Below are positions 1 to 12,363 of a DNA stretch of 64,000 nucleotides, piece by piece. The position numbers were made by a program, and so were the translations under genes. Under the pieces are notes generated by a model, which did not search any database, was not told where the DNA came from, and saw only the letters and a program-made list of their open reading frames with translations. Every line of letters starts with the position of its first letter. Position 1 is the first letter of the stretch. Source of the stretch: Hyalella azteca (lineage: Eukaryota; Arthropoda; Malacostraca; Amphipoda; Hyalellidae); contig NW_025930722.1 in assembly GCF_000764305.2 (NCBI RefSeq), positions 94,509 through 158,508 on the forward strand. Reading direction: 5' to 3'.

Positions 1-995
1 GCACTGAATTGCTCTACCAGTACTAAAAACTAAAATTAGTATTGGAATAAAAAACGACTATTACAGCTCTCGATTCTATGAAAAAAATTAAATAATTATC
101 AATTTATATCAATAATTAACTATATTACTCAAGTGTTGCGTCGGCAGCAGTGTCGGGCGGGATATTGAACAAACACTGGCACTTCGTTGCGTTAGCTGTT
201 ATGTACTTCGCTGGCTGCTGAAGTGACTTACGATGAAGTTTATTGCGTTCAAGTACAAGTACATCTCCATATGTTTCTAACTGTGTACCTGGCATTTCGT
301 TCAGGAAAATCACAGTTAAAAATGCGATAAATTCTTGTCCTTTTCTTCATTTTTACTATGTATCTCTAATGATTTCTTATGAATAATCTGCTTATGCAAA
401 GTTATGTTTTTCCTACAACTTATATTCATAATTCATTTCAGTCCATTCATAGAGAAATTTGTGAATTTTGTTATTTATTTTTAATATTCCTTATTCACCA
501 CAGCCGAGTTCTCAATCTCTCTGCTCGTTAATCCTGTAAAAATCGTGGTTAGAAATTTTACTTTGACGGGTGAGTGATAGACTATTGACGACCTCGGCAG
601 AGGAAAACTCGATTTTTGAATTTTGTTGCGTAATGGATTAAATTTTCCAACTATCGCTTTTCCTGATATGTGATGCCTGATGCTGATTTGACTTTTTTTC
701 GTTGGAAAAAATCAGTAATTAGCAAACACTTGTCAATTGCTGTACCGTTGTTGTAATGGAAAACTAGATCAAACTTTGCAATGACTACAAAGGATCAAAG
801 AAACGCATTGAAAACAAACGCAGTCGCAATCATTGGGACTTTTAAGAAGATAATGAGCATTAATGGAGAACAAACCAGCTGCTGCCCATCGGTAATTACA
901 GGCTTTAATCCTGAACATTGACTCGCCTAGAGTTGGCGTCCCGCAAATGAGTTCGTTATAGCTCATCGGATGTGAGACCGTTGAAGAAGCGAGCA
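1..995. other. no gene seen
   Basis: AT-rich sequence with only short open frames (the longest about 80 codons) lacking recognisable motifs or convincing splice contexts. Nothing supportable. Confidence 0.6.
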
Positions 996-1113
996 ATTTT
1001 GTTCTGTTCAAAGAATTAGCCAGATAAAAAGATATGACGACATGAAAACGTAAAATTTTGTTCCGTTCAAAGAATTAGTCCGATAAAAGGATATGACGTT
1101 ATAAAAACGTAAA
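996..1113. repeat. 59-bp direct duplication
   Basis: Two head-to-tail copies with a 59-base period. Each carries GTTCAAAGAATTAG followed by GATAAAA, GATATGAC and AAAACGTAAAA. The copies differ at a handful of positions, so this is a fairly recent local duplication. No function is evident. Confidence 0.85.
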
Positions 1114-1544
1114 ATATGAATGCATTGATGCTTGGTTTGATTTGGAGAAAGAAAAAGTGTTCTAAAGACTCGATGGATCTAGCTAGGCACAGAAATTTAT
1201 TTCAACTGACATTTCATTTAGCTTCGGATAGGCACCGAACGCTTGGTTTAAGGGCGCACGGAGCCTGTACCAATGAGGTTTCATTTGTAATTTGCTGTAA
1301 TATTGAAGGTCTTGACCATATAGCTTTTTTTATGTATACGTTTGTATCAAGGGTTTAGTTTAAAACATTATTCTAATAGCAACCGTCAATCGTATAATGT
1401 CCAGCACTTCATTACACCCTATACAGTTAATGAAAAATAGCCCAGGATTGCACCAATAATTAAGATGATTAGTTTTATTGACCTCACTTCTCACTTGGCA
1501 TTTCACATTTTGTAATTTGGTTTATTTTTACGCTAATAACATAA
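1114..1544. other. no gene seen
   Basis: An 80-codon open frame on the plus strand has no recognisable motif. Toward 1530-1550 lies the pentanucleotide tail of the adjacent LINE copy. Confidence 0.5.
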
Positions 1545-2106
1545 CATAACATAACATAGTGATGTCGGCTCTGAAGTGTAGGCCTGATGTGGCCTGTCGC
1601 CGATTCTTTTCCATTTCGTGCCTTGTTCATAGATCTAAACTCGTGTCATTTGACCGGATCTTTTCATGACTGATGGTGTTACTTGAGCTTCTTTCCAGTC
1701 GGACGGCAAAGTTCCTTCGTTCAAGGTTTTTTGAAAGAATACTGTCAATGGGCCGGCCAGAACGGATGCTAATTCTTTGAGCAATCTGGGATGGAAGCCG
1801 TCTGGTCCACATGACTTGTTGGGATTTTGAGCTACCAGGCGCTTGAGAACCTCTTCTTCGTGTATTTCAAAACATGCTAACTTCGAGCCGACTGGGCGCT
1901 CCTCAATATCTGGAATACTGTTCAAGTCCTCATCTGTGAACACCCTGCTGAAGAACTGATTAAGAACGTTAGCCTTGCCCTCATCAGAGGAAATCTTTCG
2001 TTGGTCTACTTTCAAATCAGATATACCGTCCTTTGACTTACACTTCGAACTAGCGTACAAAAAGAAGGCTTTCGGATTCTTTTTGGCATTTTTAGCAATA
2101 TTTTTT
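1545..2106 (-). pseudogene. CR1/Rex-type LINE, copy 1 (RT start joined to 3' end)
   Basis: Fragment of a non-LTR retrotransposon read on the minus strand. From about 2106 downward the frame encodes the region just before and into the reverse transcriptase: FFLYASSK, then NQFFSRVFTDED, then the hallmark stretch KSCGPDGFHPRLLKEL, F-QKTL-EG-LPSDWKEAQVTP. After VTP the coding stops abruptly. The sequence continues straight into the element's 3' end (MKRSGQMTR context), which also occurs at 47.05-47.16 kb and 62.30-62.44 kb. Most of the RT is therefore deleted. The 3' end is an (ATGTT)n tail, seen here as repeated TAACA at 1545-1556. The 5' end is truncated at an AT microsatellite. Such elements copy themselves by target-primed reverse transcription; this copy cannot. 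Assignment to CR1/Rex rather than another Jockey-group family is by motif flavour only. Confidence 0.85.
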
Positions 2107-2190
2107 TAAATAATAATAATTTTAATAATAATATAATAAATAAAATAATAATAATAATAATATTATTATATTATATTATATTATTATAGA
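2107..2190. repeat. AT/AAT microsatellite
   Basis: Low-complexity run of TAATAATA and TATTATAT units at the truncated 5' edge of LINE copy 1. Confidence 0.85.
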
Positions 2191-5100
2191 AAATAATAAT
2201 TTTATTTTTTATCGATGAGTCACTTCCAATCCGCATAAAATCTGTGTTGATGTTAATTATTTTTAGAGGATTTAATGGCGTTCATTTCGGACTAATAATT
2301 GATTAGAGCACTCACCTTGTATTTCAATAACGTTGTACGAACTTTTTAAATGTGAGTATTTTAATTTATGAGCGTTTTTCCGCTTCCACACTTCATGCTT
2401 AATTATGACCACAAATATTTTCTCTGCGTTAATCATTATTCATAATCGTACCTCAGCACAGCATTGAGAAAATATAATTACTTTGTCCGGTCCATTACTT
2501 CACATTAATAGGTTGTACGATCACAATCGAGAGCAAGCATCAAGGAATTGTCTTCATCCAATCTTTCGATCAGAAAATATTAATATATCAGTGGAAATCG
2601 AAGTACTCGATTAATTGCATAGAACTCTGCAGTAATTATGAAACTCATACTGAATTGATTCTATAGGAACAGGAAGTTGCTAGTCGTTAAGTGGCAGAAA
2701 CCACCCGCGTAATAAGGTAGAATTGTGTTTATCAAACTTTTTTCTGATTATTAAAGATTTTTCTCTAACATTAAGTTAAAAAAGTTATTGCATTCTTCCG
2801 TTCTCTTGTATTTTCATTAGTTTATTTTAATTATTCATGGTCTTGGAGCAAATGCATTTGGGCTGATCTCAAGGAAACGCGTCTTGGAAGCAGCTGGAAA
2901 AGAAGGCAGGGAATAGAGGAGTATTAGAGGCGCTAGGAGCGTAGGATGAGGCGCTGTTGGTCCCTTATTGGATACGCGACACCAAGACAAATGAGGGCCA
3001 TAGTTGCCGGCGTCGACGGGGGCGGCGGCGCAATTCCATCAACTGACATTTCGAACTATAGGGTAAACTTGTCTGTTCCTGACACTGTAATACTCGTATA
3101 ATTTATTTGACTATAACTCTTATACGATGCTAATTTCTTTTTCACACATTTCAATGGTCATAATTTTTAGCCCATCAAGCTCGTACAGGCGTTTCAGTAA
3201 CTTAAACTTGTTGGCGGTATACCTGGGAAGTGTTTCAGTAATTGCCATTTCCAGGGCGGAATGGTCCCGCTAACTCTTCAGTGATTGTTACACTCAAACA
3301 AATCGCTGCGTACCAATGACGCGTCAAAGTGTCTATCTCGGCTTGTCCCAAAAGCACGCACGCGCTCAGGCGCGTAAACCGATCTCTCAGCGAGCCGGTG
3401 CGCGTAATTCAGGCTACCGTGAGCGAGTAAATATGAGCGCTTTTATGGGAAGTCTCACGGCACTCACGACGGATAATAAGGCAGCTTATTATATAAAATT
3501 TTATTGAAAAACATCATAGAAACTTTTCCACAGACAGACGAATGATGTCACAAGTTTAATGCTAGGTACATAGTGCGTGTAAGACATAAAATGCTAAAAT
3601 TTTAAGTATTTGAGATAAATCTAAAATCAAATTAAAGTATTCAATAAAATAAGTGCAATAATTCATATGCAAGATATAAAGTCAGGGCTTTAAACGCACC
3701 CTTATTGATATTATGGGGTAACAACTCCATAGAAAATGCATGGCATTGATTGGTGTATAAAATTAAATATTTATTGAAACTCCCTACAAGTCTCCTCACA
3801 ACGCAGCTCTCTGAACATGTCATATCATGGTGACTTACAGGGGTTGTACAAAATAAGGGAAACACCTGACATTTTGATACCATAATTTTTGAACCCCTGT
3901 GGACGGTAGTCATAATTCTATAAAAGGGCTGGGAACCTTAGTAACCTTATTAAGGCTCCCATGTAGTAACTAACTATAGCACACTGTAATGAAGTCATGT
4001 ACTTCATCGGGTTCGTTACGCGGGTGTATCAAACATCTGCCACCAAAACTAATTTATTGAACAAGAACAATGATGAAACAGTATTGCTAGAAATATCGGA
4101 CCAGGCAAGCTGAGTGCCCAGTCCAATAGTTCACAATGGATGACAAGAGGTCGCAGCACGCACCGGGTCCAGGGAGCACGCGATGATCCGTCCAAACAAG
4201 TACTTGGAATACACGGTCCCGGAGGCAACTCACTCTCGTGACCCGCAACCCTATATTGGAAATAAACATTTTCATAGTGACTGATAGAAGTCACTTAATC
4301 ACTTGCATAACAGATTCTATATATGATCACTTTAACCAATTCACATGAAACAGAAATAACAAATTTATTGCTAGGGTACATTTGGTCTAATATAGCAGCT
4401 CACCAATAAAGGCAGTGTAAGTTGACTCGAAGCACAGCAGAAAAGTGACGCAATAGGTCAACTAGGCCTAGAAATGGGTTGCCCACGGTAAGACTCGTAA
4501 CGACTGACCTAAAGCACGGTATGGTCTCTTGTACGAACGATTTCCTTTTGGTGTCTTTTAACATGTAACTAACAACCTTACACACACCGCCATGTAACAT
4601 TCCTTAGAGCTACCCCCACCTAAAGGTCGACCTATAAGCCTATGCCTATATCGTATCTCTCATGTATTACTAATACCCGTATCAAGACAAGTTCCATGGA
4701 AAGAAGTATACTCACGCTCTTATTCAACGAATCCCTGTCCTCAGGTTCAGGTAGAACTAATAATATTATTAGTCAGTTGGCGCTTAACATGGGTGCCGTG
4801 AAATTATGGCGTGAGAAAATTGTTGTACAAGGTAATTTAGACCCATTTATATTGCTTACTAATGAAAAAATTATCACAGAAAAGGTAAGTAAAATAATTG
4901 CAAATTTTAAAGAAATAAATTTTTATATATAATCTGACCCGTCTGACATTGATACACCGACGACGTCTGACGAAGGCTGCGGCTCACCTCATCAAGGACG
5001 AGTCTCCAACTATCAATTTGTAAACAACTAGATTTAGCAGGATTTTTCAAGGAAATTTTAACTATTTTAGAGTAATTTTAATGCTCATCCGTGCGTTTAA

Positions 5101-6690
5101 TCCATAATACCCATGTCAGGGAACGTCGGTTCGAAATTATATTTAGGGGGGTATGCAAATCAAATTCAAGTAGGCAGGTTGCATTTGTAAAGAATTTTAC
5201 CAGGCATACTTCTCTCGTATACATAAGGTTGGGACCTTTTAGGCAGGACCAGAGTTAATGAGCTCAGACAAAATTCATTTTGAACCAAACTTGACCGAGA
5301 TTGTTCAGCAATTTGGCATGTTATCATTTACTTATGTTATGATCCTTTTCATTACTTGTTAACCTTGGCTATTTTCTCTATATTGTTTTTAATCTCGAAT
5401 AATCTCGATTTGTGTTCAAATTGTCCATTCTTTGTTTTCAGAAACCGTTACAATCCACAACGAGTTTTCATTCTGAACAATTCCCTGAACAAAGAGCCAT
5501 ATTCTTTACAGCATTTATAAACTACGGTAAACGTTACAGGCTTAAAGTAGACAGAATACGAGGGAGTATAATGTGTAGCCGCCATTTTCCCTTTTTCTGA
5601 AACTTGTAGCAATAGAATTAGCCTACTCGACGCAGTTGATTTCACTAGCGTCATTAGCATTCATTGTTAGCCCTTGATTACGGATGCCTGCACTACCAGG
5701 GGAACCAAGCTATTCGGTTCGTTCGATTTATCGTTTGTTTTTGTGAATTATTGATTATCCTGCTGAATTATTGCTTTATCTTGGTTCATATATTTCATGT
5801 AATTAGCGTATATTGTGTCTTGTATATATTTCTTATGTATATTTGTCATTTCCTTTCTAGAAACCGTACATCATGGAATATTCGTTTTTTATCCTGCTAT
5901 GATGGCGCGTCTATGAATAGTTCGGTAAACGTTCCCAAAGGACTAGCCAACAAGAAAGTCCTTTACATAATGTATAAATAATGGTAAAAAGTGAATATAA
6001 ATAGATAAATGAATTCGTGGGACAAGGTTCAGACCTAAAAATCTGACCTGCTCAAGATACAAGCACAAATTAATATTGATGCGATTATATTGATTTGTCT
6101 TCACTTCGTTCTATTTTCCAAGCATAAATGCAAACATCCATAGTTTTATCCTACGATACACAAAGACACAAATATTGCTCTACGCTTATAAGCTCACCTG
6201 CTCAGTGTGGGAGAATAGGGTTGACAATTTTATTCAGAAGACCCAGCACTGAGCAAAGTGACGGAATTGAAGAAAAAGTATATTACAGAAATGTGGATGG
6301 ACCCTTCACAACTCAATTTTTTACTTTAAAATTTAAAGTATAGCAAAACCTTTCTTTTACTACCGTCGAAGCCGATAACCTCACCAGCAGCACTGAAGTC
6401 GCTGGCCTCCAATAAAAACGATCCACTTCATAAACAAAACTGAACCACATCTTTCTATCGCGACCGAAACAGTTTTCTAGTGTGGTGATCGAACCTTACA
6501 AATCATAGTTCTGACCAGTTTTATACGGCTTTCGGTGACAAGCGGCGAGGGATGTGCAGTTTGTGATGAGTGGTGACTTATGTGGCATTGACGATAGATA
6601 ATGAATAATGTCAATTTGATACATAATAATTAGCAAATAAAATGTTTTACGAGATGTGTTTTTAAAGTAAATACCGTTTTGTCATATAAA
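2191..6690. other. 4.5 kb without a supportable gene
   Basis: Contains open frames of at most about 105 codons (for example 5664-5981 plus), none with a recognisable domain. A TATATAAA-like string at 3489-3496 has no gene behind it. No tandem array or inverted repeat stood out. This is probably intergenic or intronic DNA. Confidence 0.5.
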
Positions 6691-6713
6691 TAAATTTTCT
6701 CTAAAAAAATACT

Positions 6714-7208
6714 TTACTTCTCTACATAATTCTCATTTATTTTTAAGCACTTATCGTATCTTAAGACCAGCTTTTGCATGTCATCGGCTTATGTTTGCCA
6801 AGAAGCTTTCCGCCCTATTAGACAATTTTGTAGAAAAAAACTTTTTTTGAGACAGCAGGAAACTTTTCAGCTAAGGACGAAATCGTGAACCGCCGGAGCT
6901 CCTTCACTTCACAGACCAATTTTTGAATAAGACGACCGGTAATGACTAGAGGTCTCCCACTTCGTTCCACAACATGAGTGTTTGTGTGGCCTCTCTAAAG
7001 GCCCTAATACATCTCCTTGGTGCCCTTAGAATTTGTTACGGACGTATCAGTCCCAGGCCACGATGGATAATAGGACCAAATCATCACTCATAATGTTTTC
7101 ACCATAAACTTCATTGATCTGGCGATGAATGTCGACTGATTTGAAACCGTAAGCACAGAGGAACTCATGCACTCCGCAGTGGATGGGATTTTCAATCGGT
7201 AGAGCCAT
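6714..7208 (-). pseudogene. mariner-like transposase, internally deleted
   Basis: Decayed Tc1/mariner-superfamily gene read from an ATG at 7208 down to a stop at 6714-6716. The N-terminal helix-turn-helix part of arthropod mariner (SETMAR-like) transposases is recognisable: HCGVHEFLCAYG, then VDIHRQINEVYGENIMSDD, then after a frameshift ERSGRPLVITGRLIQKL and LRRFTISSLAEKFPAVS. The frame then jumps to the family's extreme C-terminus, QKLVLRYDKCLKINENYVEK followed by a stop. The whole DDD catalytic domain is missing and there are frameshifts and stops, so it is inactive. Family size is normally about 340-350 residues; fewer than 170 codons remain. Terminal inverted repeats were not identified. 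The join may be an internal deletion, as in non-autonomous mariner derivatives. Confidence 0.85.
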
Positions 7209-7363
7209 ATAAAATCATGTGAACATATGTGGACTGGATCGGATGGTTCCGTGAAGCCATTTTTGTTTTCGCAAGAGATGTTTCTACATGGCGCACACGC
7301 GTTAAACGGCAGCCGCAGTGCTATTCAGAAATGGTACTTACTTTAGAACATGCCTCGTATAAC

Positions 7364-7406
7364 AGGATGTTGTCGTCGCTGCATGTATCATAATCGAGGT
7401 GTGCTG
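7364..7406. repeat. 43-bp dispersed repeat, copy 1
   Basis: Begins AGGATGTTGTCGTCGCTGCA and ends CGAGGTGTGCTG. Matches 12321-12363 at 41 of 43 positions, with two transitions. The flanks do not obviously match. It lies between the mariner remnant and the next LINE remnant. Confidence 0.85.
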
Positions 7407-7489
7407 TTACATAGCAGCATATCGTTGTCGGTCACATCTCGCCCCTGTTATGCAAGCGTGCTATAGCGACCTGGACCTGGATCAAAACT

Positions 7490-8640
7490 TGAGAGGACCA
7501 GTAAAGTAGTCCTTTGCGGTGATTTCAATATAAACCTGTACAATCCTCTTAATCTATGTTCTATCAACAATTTTATTCATGACATTCTTTGTTATAATTT
7601 TTATCCAGTCATAACCAAACCTACCAGATTATCCATCGCCCCTCGGAACATCACTTTTAATGGATCAATTTTAGAATGGGTTGACGATTTTCGTTATTTA
7701 GGCTTGATCCTTGACAATAAAATGTCTTTTAAAAAACATATTACTTCCATTTGCCAGGGACTTAGCAAAGCCCATGGAGTGTTACATGCTCTATCAAGTG
7801 TCTTGCCTTTCTCCTCGTTAAGAACGCTCTTCTATTCGTTGTTTTTATCTAAATTTTCTAATACCCTTGTAATATGGGGTGGAGTGCCAATCTGTACAAA
7901 AAAAAAACGATTATCACGTTGATGAACAGGACACTGCGGTCAATCCTTAGGGTTCGATATGTTAACTATGTACCATTGATTCGTACTAATGAATTATATT
8001 GACAGTCAAAAATCCTGAAATTCGACGACATGTACAAATTTAAGCTTTTACAGTTTATGACTAGGGCACTTTTTCATGATCAGCGTCTTTTTGAAAGTTT
8101 TTTTTGCTCCTCTTGTTCCTTATCATTTCCATGATACCAGAGGCGTTTGTCTCAACCTTCCACCGGTCCGTTTGGAGGTAGAGAAAAATGGTACTGTTTT
8201 TAATTGTGTAAAACATTTTAATGAACTGCCTGATGACTTCAGAATAAACTGTTCCAAATCCATTTTAAAGGCAAAATTTCGTGATCATATTCTTGCTCAA
8301 TATTAATTTAACGTTGTTTATCTTATAGTTTTTTTTTCTTGTGACAATTTACTTATGTACTGCCTTTACTTTAGAATGTAATATTTGTATTATTTTTTTT
8401 GTACTTGTTGCCACTAATATGTTTATACTCGTCACCTATTACGCCTGCGAAGCTTTCTTATAGCTTGTATAGGCCTTTCACCTGGAAGCATTTATTGGTT
8501 AGGAAGCTCTTTTCTCTTGGAAAGCTCTTTTTCTCTTTGGAAAGCTCTTTTCTCTTTCTCTTGGAAGCTCTTTTTCTCTTTCTATTGAGTCGTGCTGTGT
8601 TGCTTCTGTGTGTGAAAGAATAAAGAATAAAGAATAAAGA
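7490..8640 (+). pseudogene. Jockey-group LINE remnant (endonuclease joined to RT C-terminus)
   Basis: Starts in the apurinic-type endonuclease domain: KVVLCGDFNINL, with the GDFN metal/active-site motif, then NFIHDILCYNFYPVITKPTR. It then jumps to the RT thumb and C-terminal region: NGSILEWVDDFRYLGLILDN, MSFKKHITSICQGLSKAHG, LRTLFYSLFLSKFSNTLVIWG. After frameshifts near 7900 and 8080 follows the C-terminal segment LPPVRLEVEKNGTVFNCVKH, FNELPDDFRI, ending AKFRDHILAQY and a stop at about 8306. The RT palm is absent. A pyrimidine-rich 3' region with imperfect GGAAGCTCTTT repeats (8500-8580) precedes a terminal tail of three to four AATAAAG units (about 8617-8640), the usual simple-repeat end of such elements. 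Non-functional; exact clade uncertain. Confidence 0.85.
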
Positions 8641-9930
8641 CCTGTCAGTCCCCCGTAGCTGACATGCGTGCTGCTGTCTCCTATTTCCTTATGACTTATG
8701 ACGACTCTAATCATCATAAAGCAGAATAACGACGCATCAAAACAGTCGTGTCGCTTAAATGTCTGCGCGATCGCAGAATGAGCGTTTTTGGAACGCATAA
8801 AATGCCACGTTTCAATGAAAAGAAAATCTGCATGTCGAAGGCGAGAGTCTACCTAAACTCATGCCGCTTCATCATTCATTACTGTTTTCAGCAACGGAAT
8901 GCATCTTTATTCGTCGTCCTCATAGTCTTAATATCAAAACTCTCTTGTGCTTCTATGACTACGATATTCATCTCAACATTTGACCTTTACGTACAATTTA
9001 TTCCAGTTCCAAATAATGATAGTTTGCAGTCACAGGTCATCTCAGATGCCTGCAGGCTCCTGTAATATTAATTATTAATCCTGTCGCCCGGCCGCCAGTG
9101 GCCGGCTCTATGCTGAGCGTATGTCATGCGCCTAGAGAGGCGCATGACGCCCAGTGACCTGCTCTGTGCCGAGCGGCGTCATGCGCTTATAGGCCCTTTG
9201 TATGTCCCAAAACTCTCATTAGAAGCAATTATTTTTTCCATGCATGGTTTTAAACAATAGCTCCTCATCTCCTCGCAAATTTTGTTATCGTTAACTTTTT
9301 GATATTCCTTAAGCTTCAAGAGATCTTTGTTCTCATTATTTTTCTATGGAGAACAATAGAGAGAAGCGAATGTTACGATATATGATTAATAATCACATTG
9401 AAATGAAACCGAAACGACCTAAAGGGATCAGGAAATCAGTGCATTGTGCATACACGAGTATTATATAACGGTCAGTTTGAATAGTAAAATTTACCGCTTC
9501 GAATTTTTCCGATTTGAATGCAAGAGTCGGAAATCGGATTGTTATCCGATGTTCGAGCATTCGTTTGAAGTACGGATGGGAAGACATGCATGACTCCAGT
9601 CACTTTTATTCACTATTGAGGCAATTATTTCTCAGCTTAACTATGTTTTTTTTTTGATATTTATGAAGCCTTTCTTTTATTGTTATTATTGTTGAAAAAC
9701 TCTAAGAAGAGTTTTCTTTCGCTCTTTTGCAATGTTTTGAATTAATTTTTATTGCAACGGTGTTACAATCAATCGAATAATCTCTAAGAAACACAGTATT
9801 TTTATGCCCGTTTTTGCATCTCAACCGGCCTCAGCATTTCCGGACAAGCAGCTTCTGCCTCCACGATTCGTCGTCCAAATTCGCGGAAACTGCGAGCGAT
9901 TTACATTCACATGAGAAATGGGTGGAGATG
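8641..9930. other. no gene; perfect hairpin at 9123-9148
   Basis: No supportable coding region. At 9123-9132 and 9139-9148 GTCATGCGCC and GGCGCATGAC form a perfect 10-bp stem with a 6-base loop, inside a locally GC-rich patch (9080-9200). A partial echo of the arm (GTCATGCGC) recurs at about 9178. Confidence 0.6.
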
Positions 9931-9933
9931 AGG

Positions 9934-9999
9934 GCTTAGTGTTGCGGCTCTGCTTAGTGTTGCTGCTCTGCTTAGTGTTGCTGCTCTGCTTAGTGTTGA
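9934..9999. repeat. 18-bp tandem repeat, about 3.5 copies
   Basis: Head-to-tail units of GCTTAGTGTTGCTGCTCT. Eighteen bases is six codons, so the minus strand stays open and spells a repeated N-T-K-Q-S-S or L-S-R-A-A-T depending on frame. It directly abuts the next array. Confidence 0.85.
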
Positions 10000-10111
10000 A
10001 GTTGTTTGTGTGAGTACATGTGCTGTCAGTTGTTTGTGTGAGTACATGTGCTGTAAGTTGTTTGTGTGAGTACATGTGCTGTAAGTTGTTTGTGTGAGTA
10101 CTTGTGCTGTC
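10000..10111. repeat. 28-bp tandem repeat, four copies
   Basis: Four units beginning AGTTGTTTGTGTGAGTACAT. The last unit has one substitution (CTTG for CATG). The array and the 18-bp array before it create two overlapping minus-strand open frames of 80-113 codons (9821-10162). These are repeat artefacts, not a recognised protein. Confidence 0.9.
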
Positions 10112-12320
10112 AGTTTTTTTATGTAAGTTTTTCCGCGGGTAAAATACATGAAAGCTCCTCAAAAATCTCCAGAAAGATGTTGACCGACGTTTGCACTGAG
10201 AGAAATAATTACGTCATTGTTGAAATTTATATCAGCTTTACCGGTCATCCTAACCCAATTTAGCACGGCAACATGGCATGTCAGTGATGCGATTAAATCT
10301 AAATGGCACGTAAACTTACACGGTCAAATAAATGCACGTTGCACGGCTTTGCGAAGATTCACGCTAAGTTCCCGAAGATATATGTCTTTTCTTGTCTGAA
10401 TTATTCTGACCGTAAAACAGTGATCATGACTTAATGATTGCTATGACTTGATTTTTGAATTTAACTAATTCCATATTTTCGTATAAAGTAATTTATTTAA
10501 CAGCAAGTAGTGACTACCAGTGCTCAAAAATATAAACATTCAAGGCAGTTGCAGCTAAAGAAGTTTTGTTATCTCTTCGGTCGATTTCCTGTGCAGTCAT
10601 TTGTCTCGTTAATTTATTTTACCCTATTCGTCTGATATCGCTTACTTAATACAAATTCTTATTCTATTAATCATTTATTCCATTAAGTTGAGAAAAAAGT
10701 GCAAGATGTTTAGTAACTATTATGAGTATATATAAATCGCTTTGTTGCACAGATCATAAATATACGAGTGCATTGATATTCTTTCATAGTTTATTCGTAA
10801 GTTTGCCAGTTTATCTGCTGTATTTGATAGCTCATGTTGACGTCCACCCCTTACCGTTAATTTATGTGCCGTCTTTGATCACAAGACATTAATTGTAATG
10901 TAATGGGATAATAAACTTACCTTCTTGGCCTCATTCATAGAAGGATTGCGAGTTTGTGACCTCATTCATGAAGCGATATTTGTGCATGCAATTCTTCTTT
11001 CCTCCAACGATGTTGACTAAATATAATGTGCATGAACGTCGAAAAACAGGACCAGCTATGTGACTTGATGATGGAAATGGTCAGGCAGCAAATACAGAAG
11101 GGAATTTGGGACGAGATTTTCCATTTGTGTAAGTTCACTTAGAGAAATTAATGAGATTTTGTTTAAATAGCGATGCGTTTTTGTCCTTATGTGGGTCATC
11201 TTGAACAAGTTTAGCCCGAAAAAAAAGAACGTATCAGTGCTACAGGCAGCATGTGAGGCACTATTTCGACAACATGACCCATCAATTTTTTCTGAGTGTA
11301 CGTTTTTTCTCAATAAATTTGTCCTTTTTTGACTGGATTTGTAACTGGGAGCTTCTCATTTGCATGAGAAATTCAGTGCCATAAATCATGAATAAATTAG
11401 TGTGATGCATTCCTCATTCACTATATTTTGATAAAAATGAGCGGTAATAAGTGGATCGCGTAAAATTTACATCAGAGGATTTAAATTGTCGAACACCGTT
11501 CTCGGCTTTACGTATATTTGCGTCACTTGTATATTGCTTGGATTTAAGCAAATACTTATCTATCTTTCTATTCATTTTGGGGATTTCTGTGAGCCAAATC
11601 TCTGGTATGTATGAATTCAGAAATTCAACGATTTGAGGATTAGAAACTGCATACAAAATATAGATAATATTTAATGCATCGGACAAATATGAACGAGCGT
11701 CGTCTGACTTTACATCTTGCAAGACTTTGTTTCTTAGAAGATGGGCATTTGTATATAGAGGCAAGCTCTGCGGCAATCCAGCGTCGATCTAACAAGCTTT
11801 TCAGCTTCCATGCCGTCAAACTCTTTCTGTGAGAAATGAAAAAAATCTACTCTTGTAAACCTTGCGCGGTAAAGATTTACTTCGGACATTGTGCTTCACT
11901 GCTAAAGAAATGGAAACGCCTTTAAAAAAATCATGAGCTGCGAATCGAGATCACAAAAGAATTTGCGCTCGATTGTAAGTTGACATTATAATTGTTAGTG
12001 GAGTTTTCGAATAATCATACGTGCTTCACGTGCATAGTTATAGTAATATTTTGAATAAACTTCAAATATATTAATCCCAGAGCTCCTCTGCCGTTGACTT
12101 TCATTTTATTTTTGTCGCAATAAAAAGCATTCACATGACGTGTGATTGGACTGCAATATTTTCCTGCCAATATCTGCAAATGATTGTTTCATGTTGCGTG
12201 ATGTATAGCAAACCCTGGAAGATTTAAGGTATTTATATCGTTAAGGTTAGCTTAAATTGATGTATTTGGGCAAGTCTTTAGTTGTGCCACTAAACTCTCT
12301 CTCGGATATCCATGCACAAT
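10112..12320. other. no gene seen
   Basis: AT-rich; the longest open frame (11414-11776 minus, 120 codons) shows no domain I recognise. It is mirrored by a plus-strand frame, as expected by chance in low-stop sequence. Confidence 0.45.
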
Positions 12321-12363
12321 AGGATGTTGTCGTCGCTGCATACATCATAATCGAGGTGTGCTG
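12321..12363. repeat. 43-bp dispersed repeat, copy 2
   Basis: Same orientation as 7364-7406, with two transition differences. No wider homology noticed. Confidence 0.85.

Noticed and set aside
3316..3507. Basic 63-codon ORF followed by a TATATAAA string
   Set aside because: No family, no splice context, and the TATA-like string lies after, not before, the frame.
9821..10162. 113-codon minus ORF rich in Thr, Asn, Ser and His
   Set aside because: Created by the 18-bp and 28-bp tandem arrays and open in two frames at once; no evidence of a real protein.
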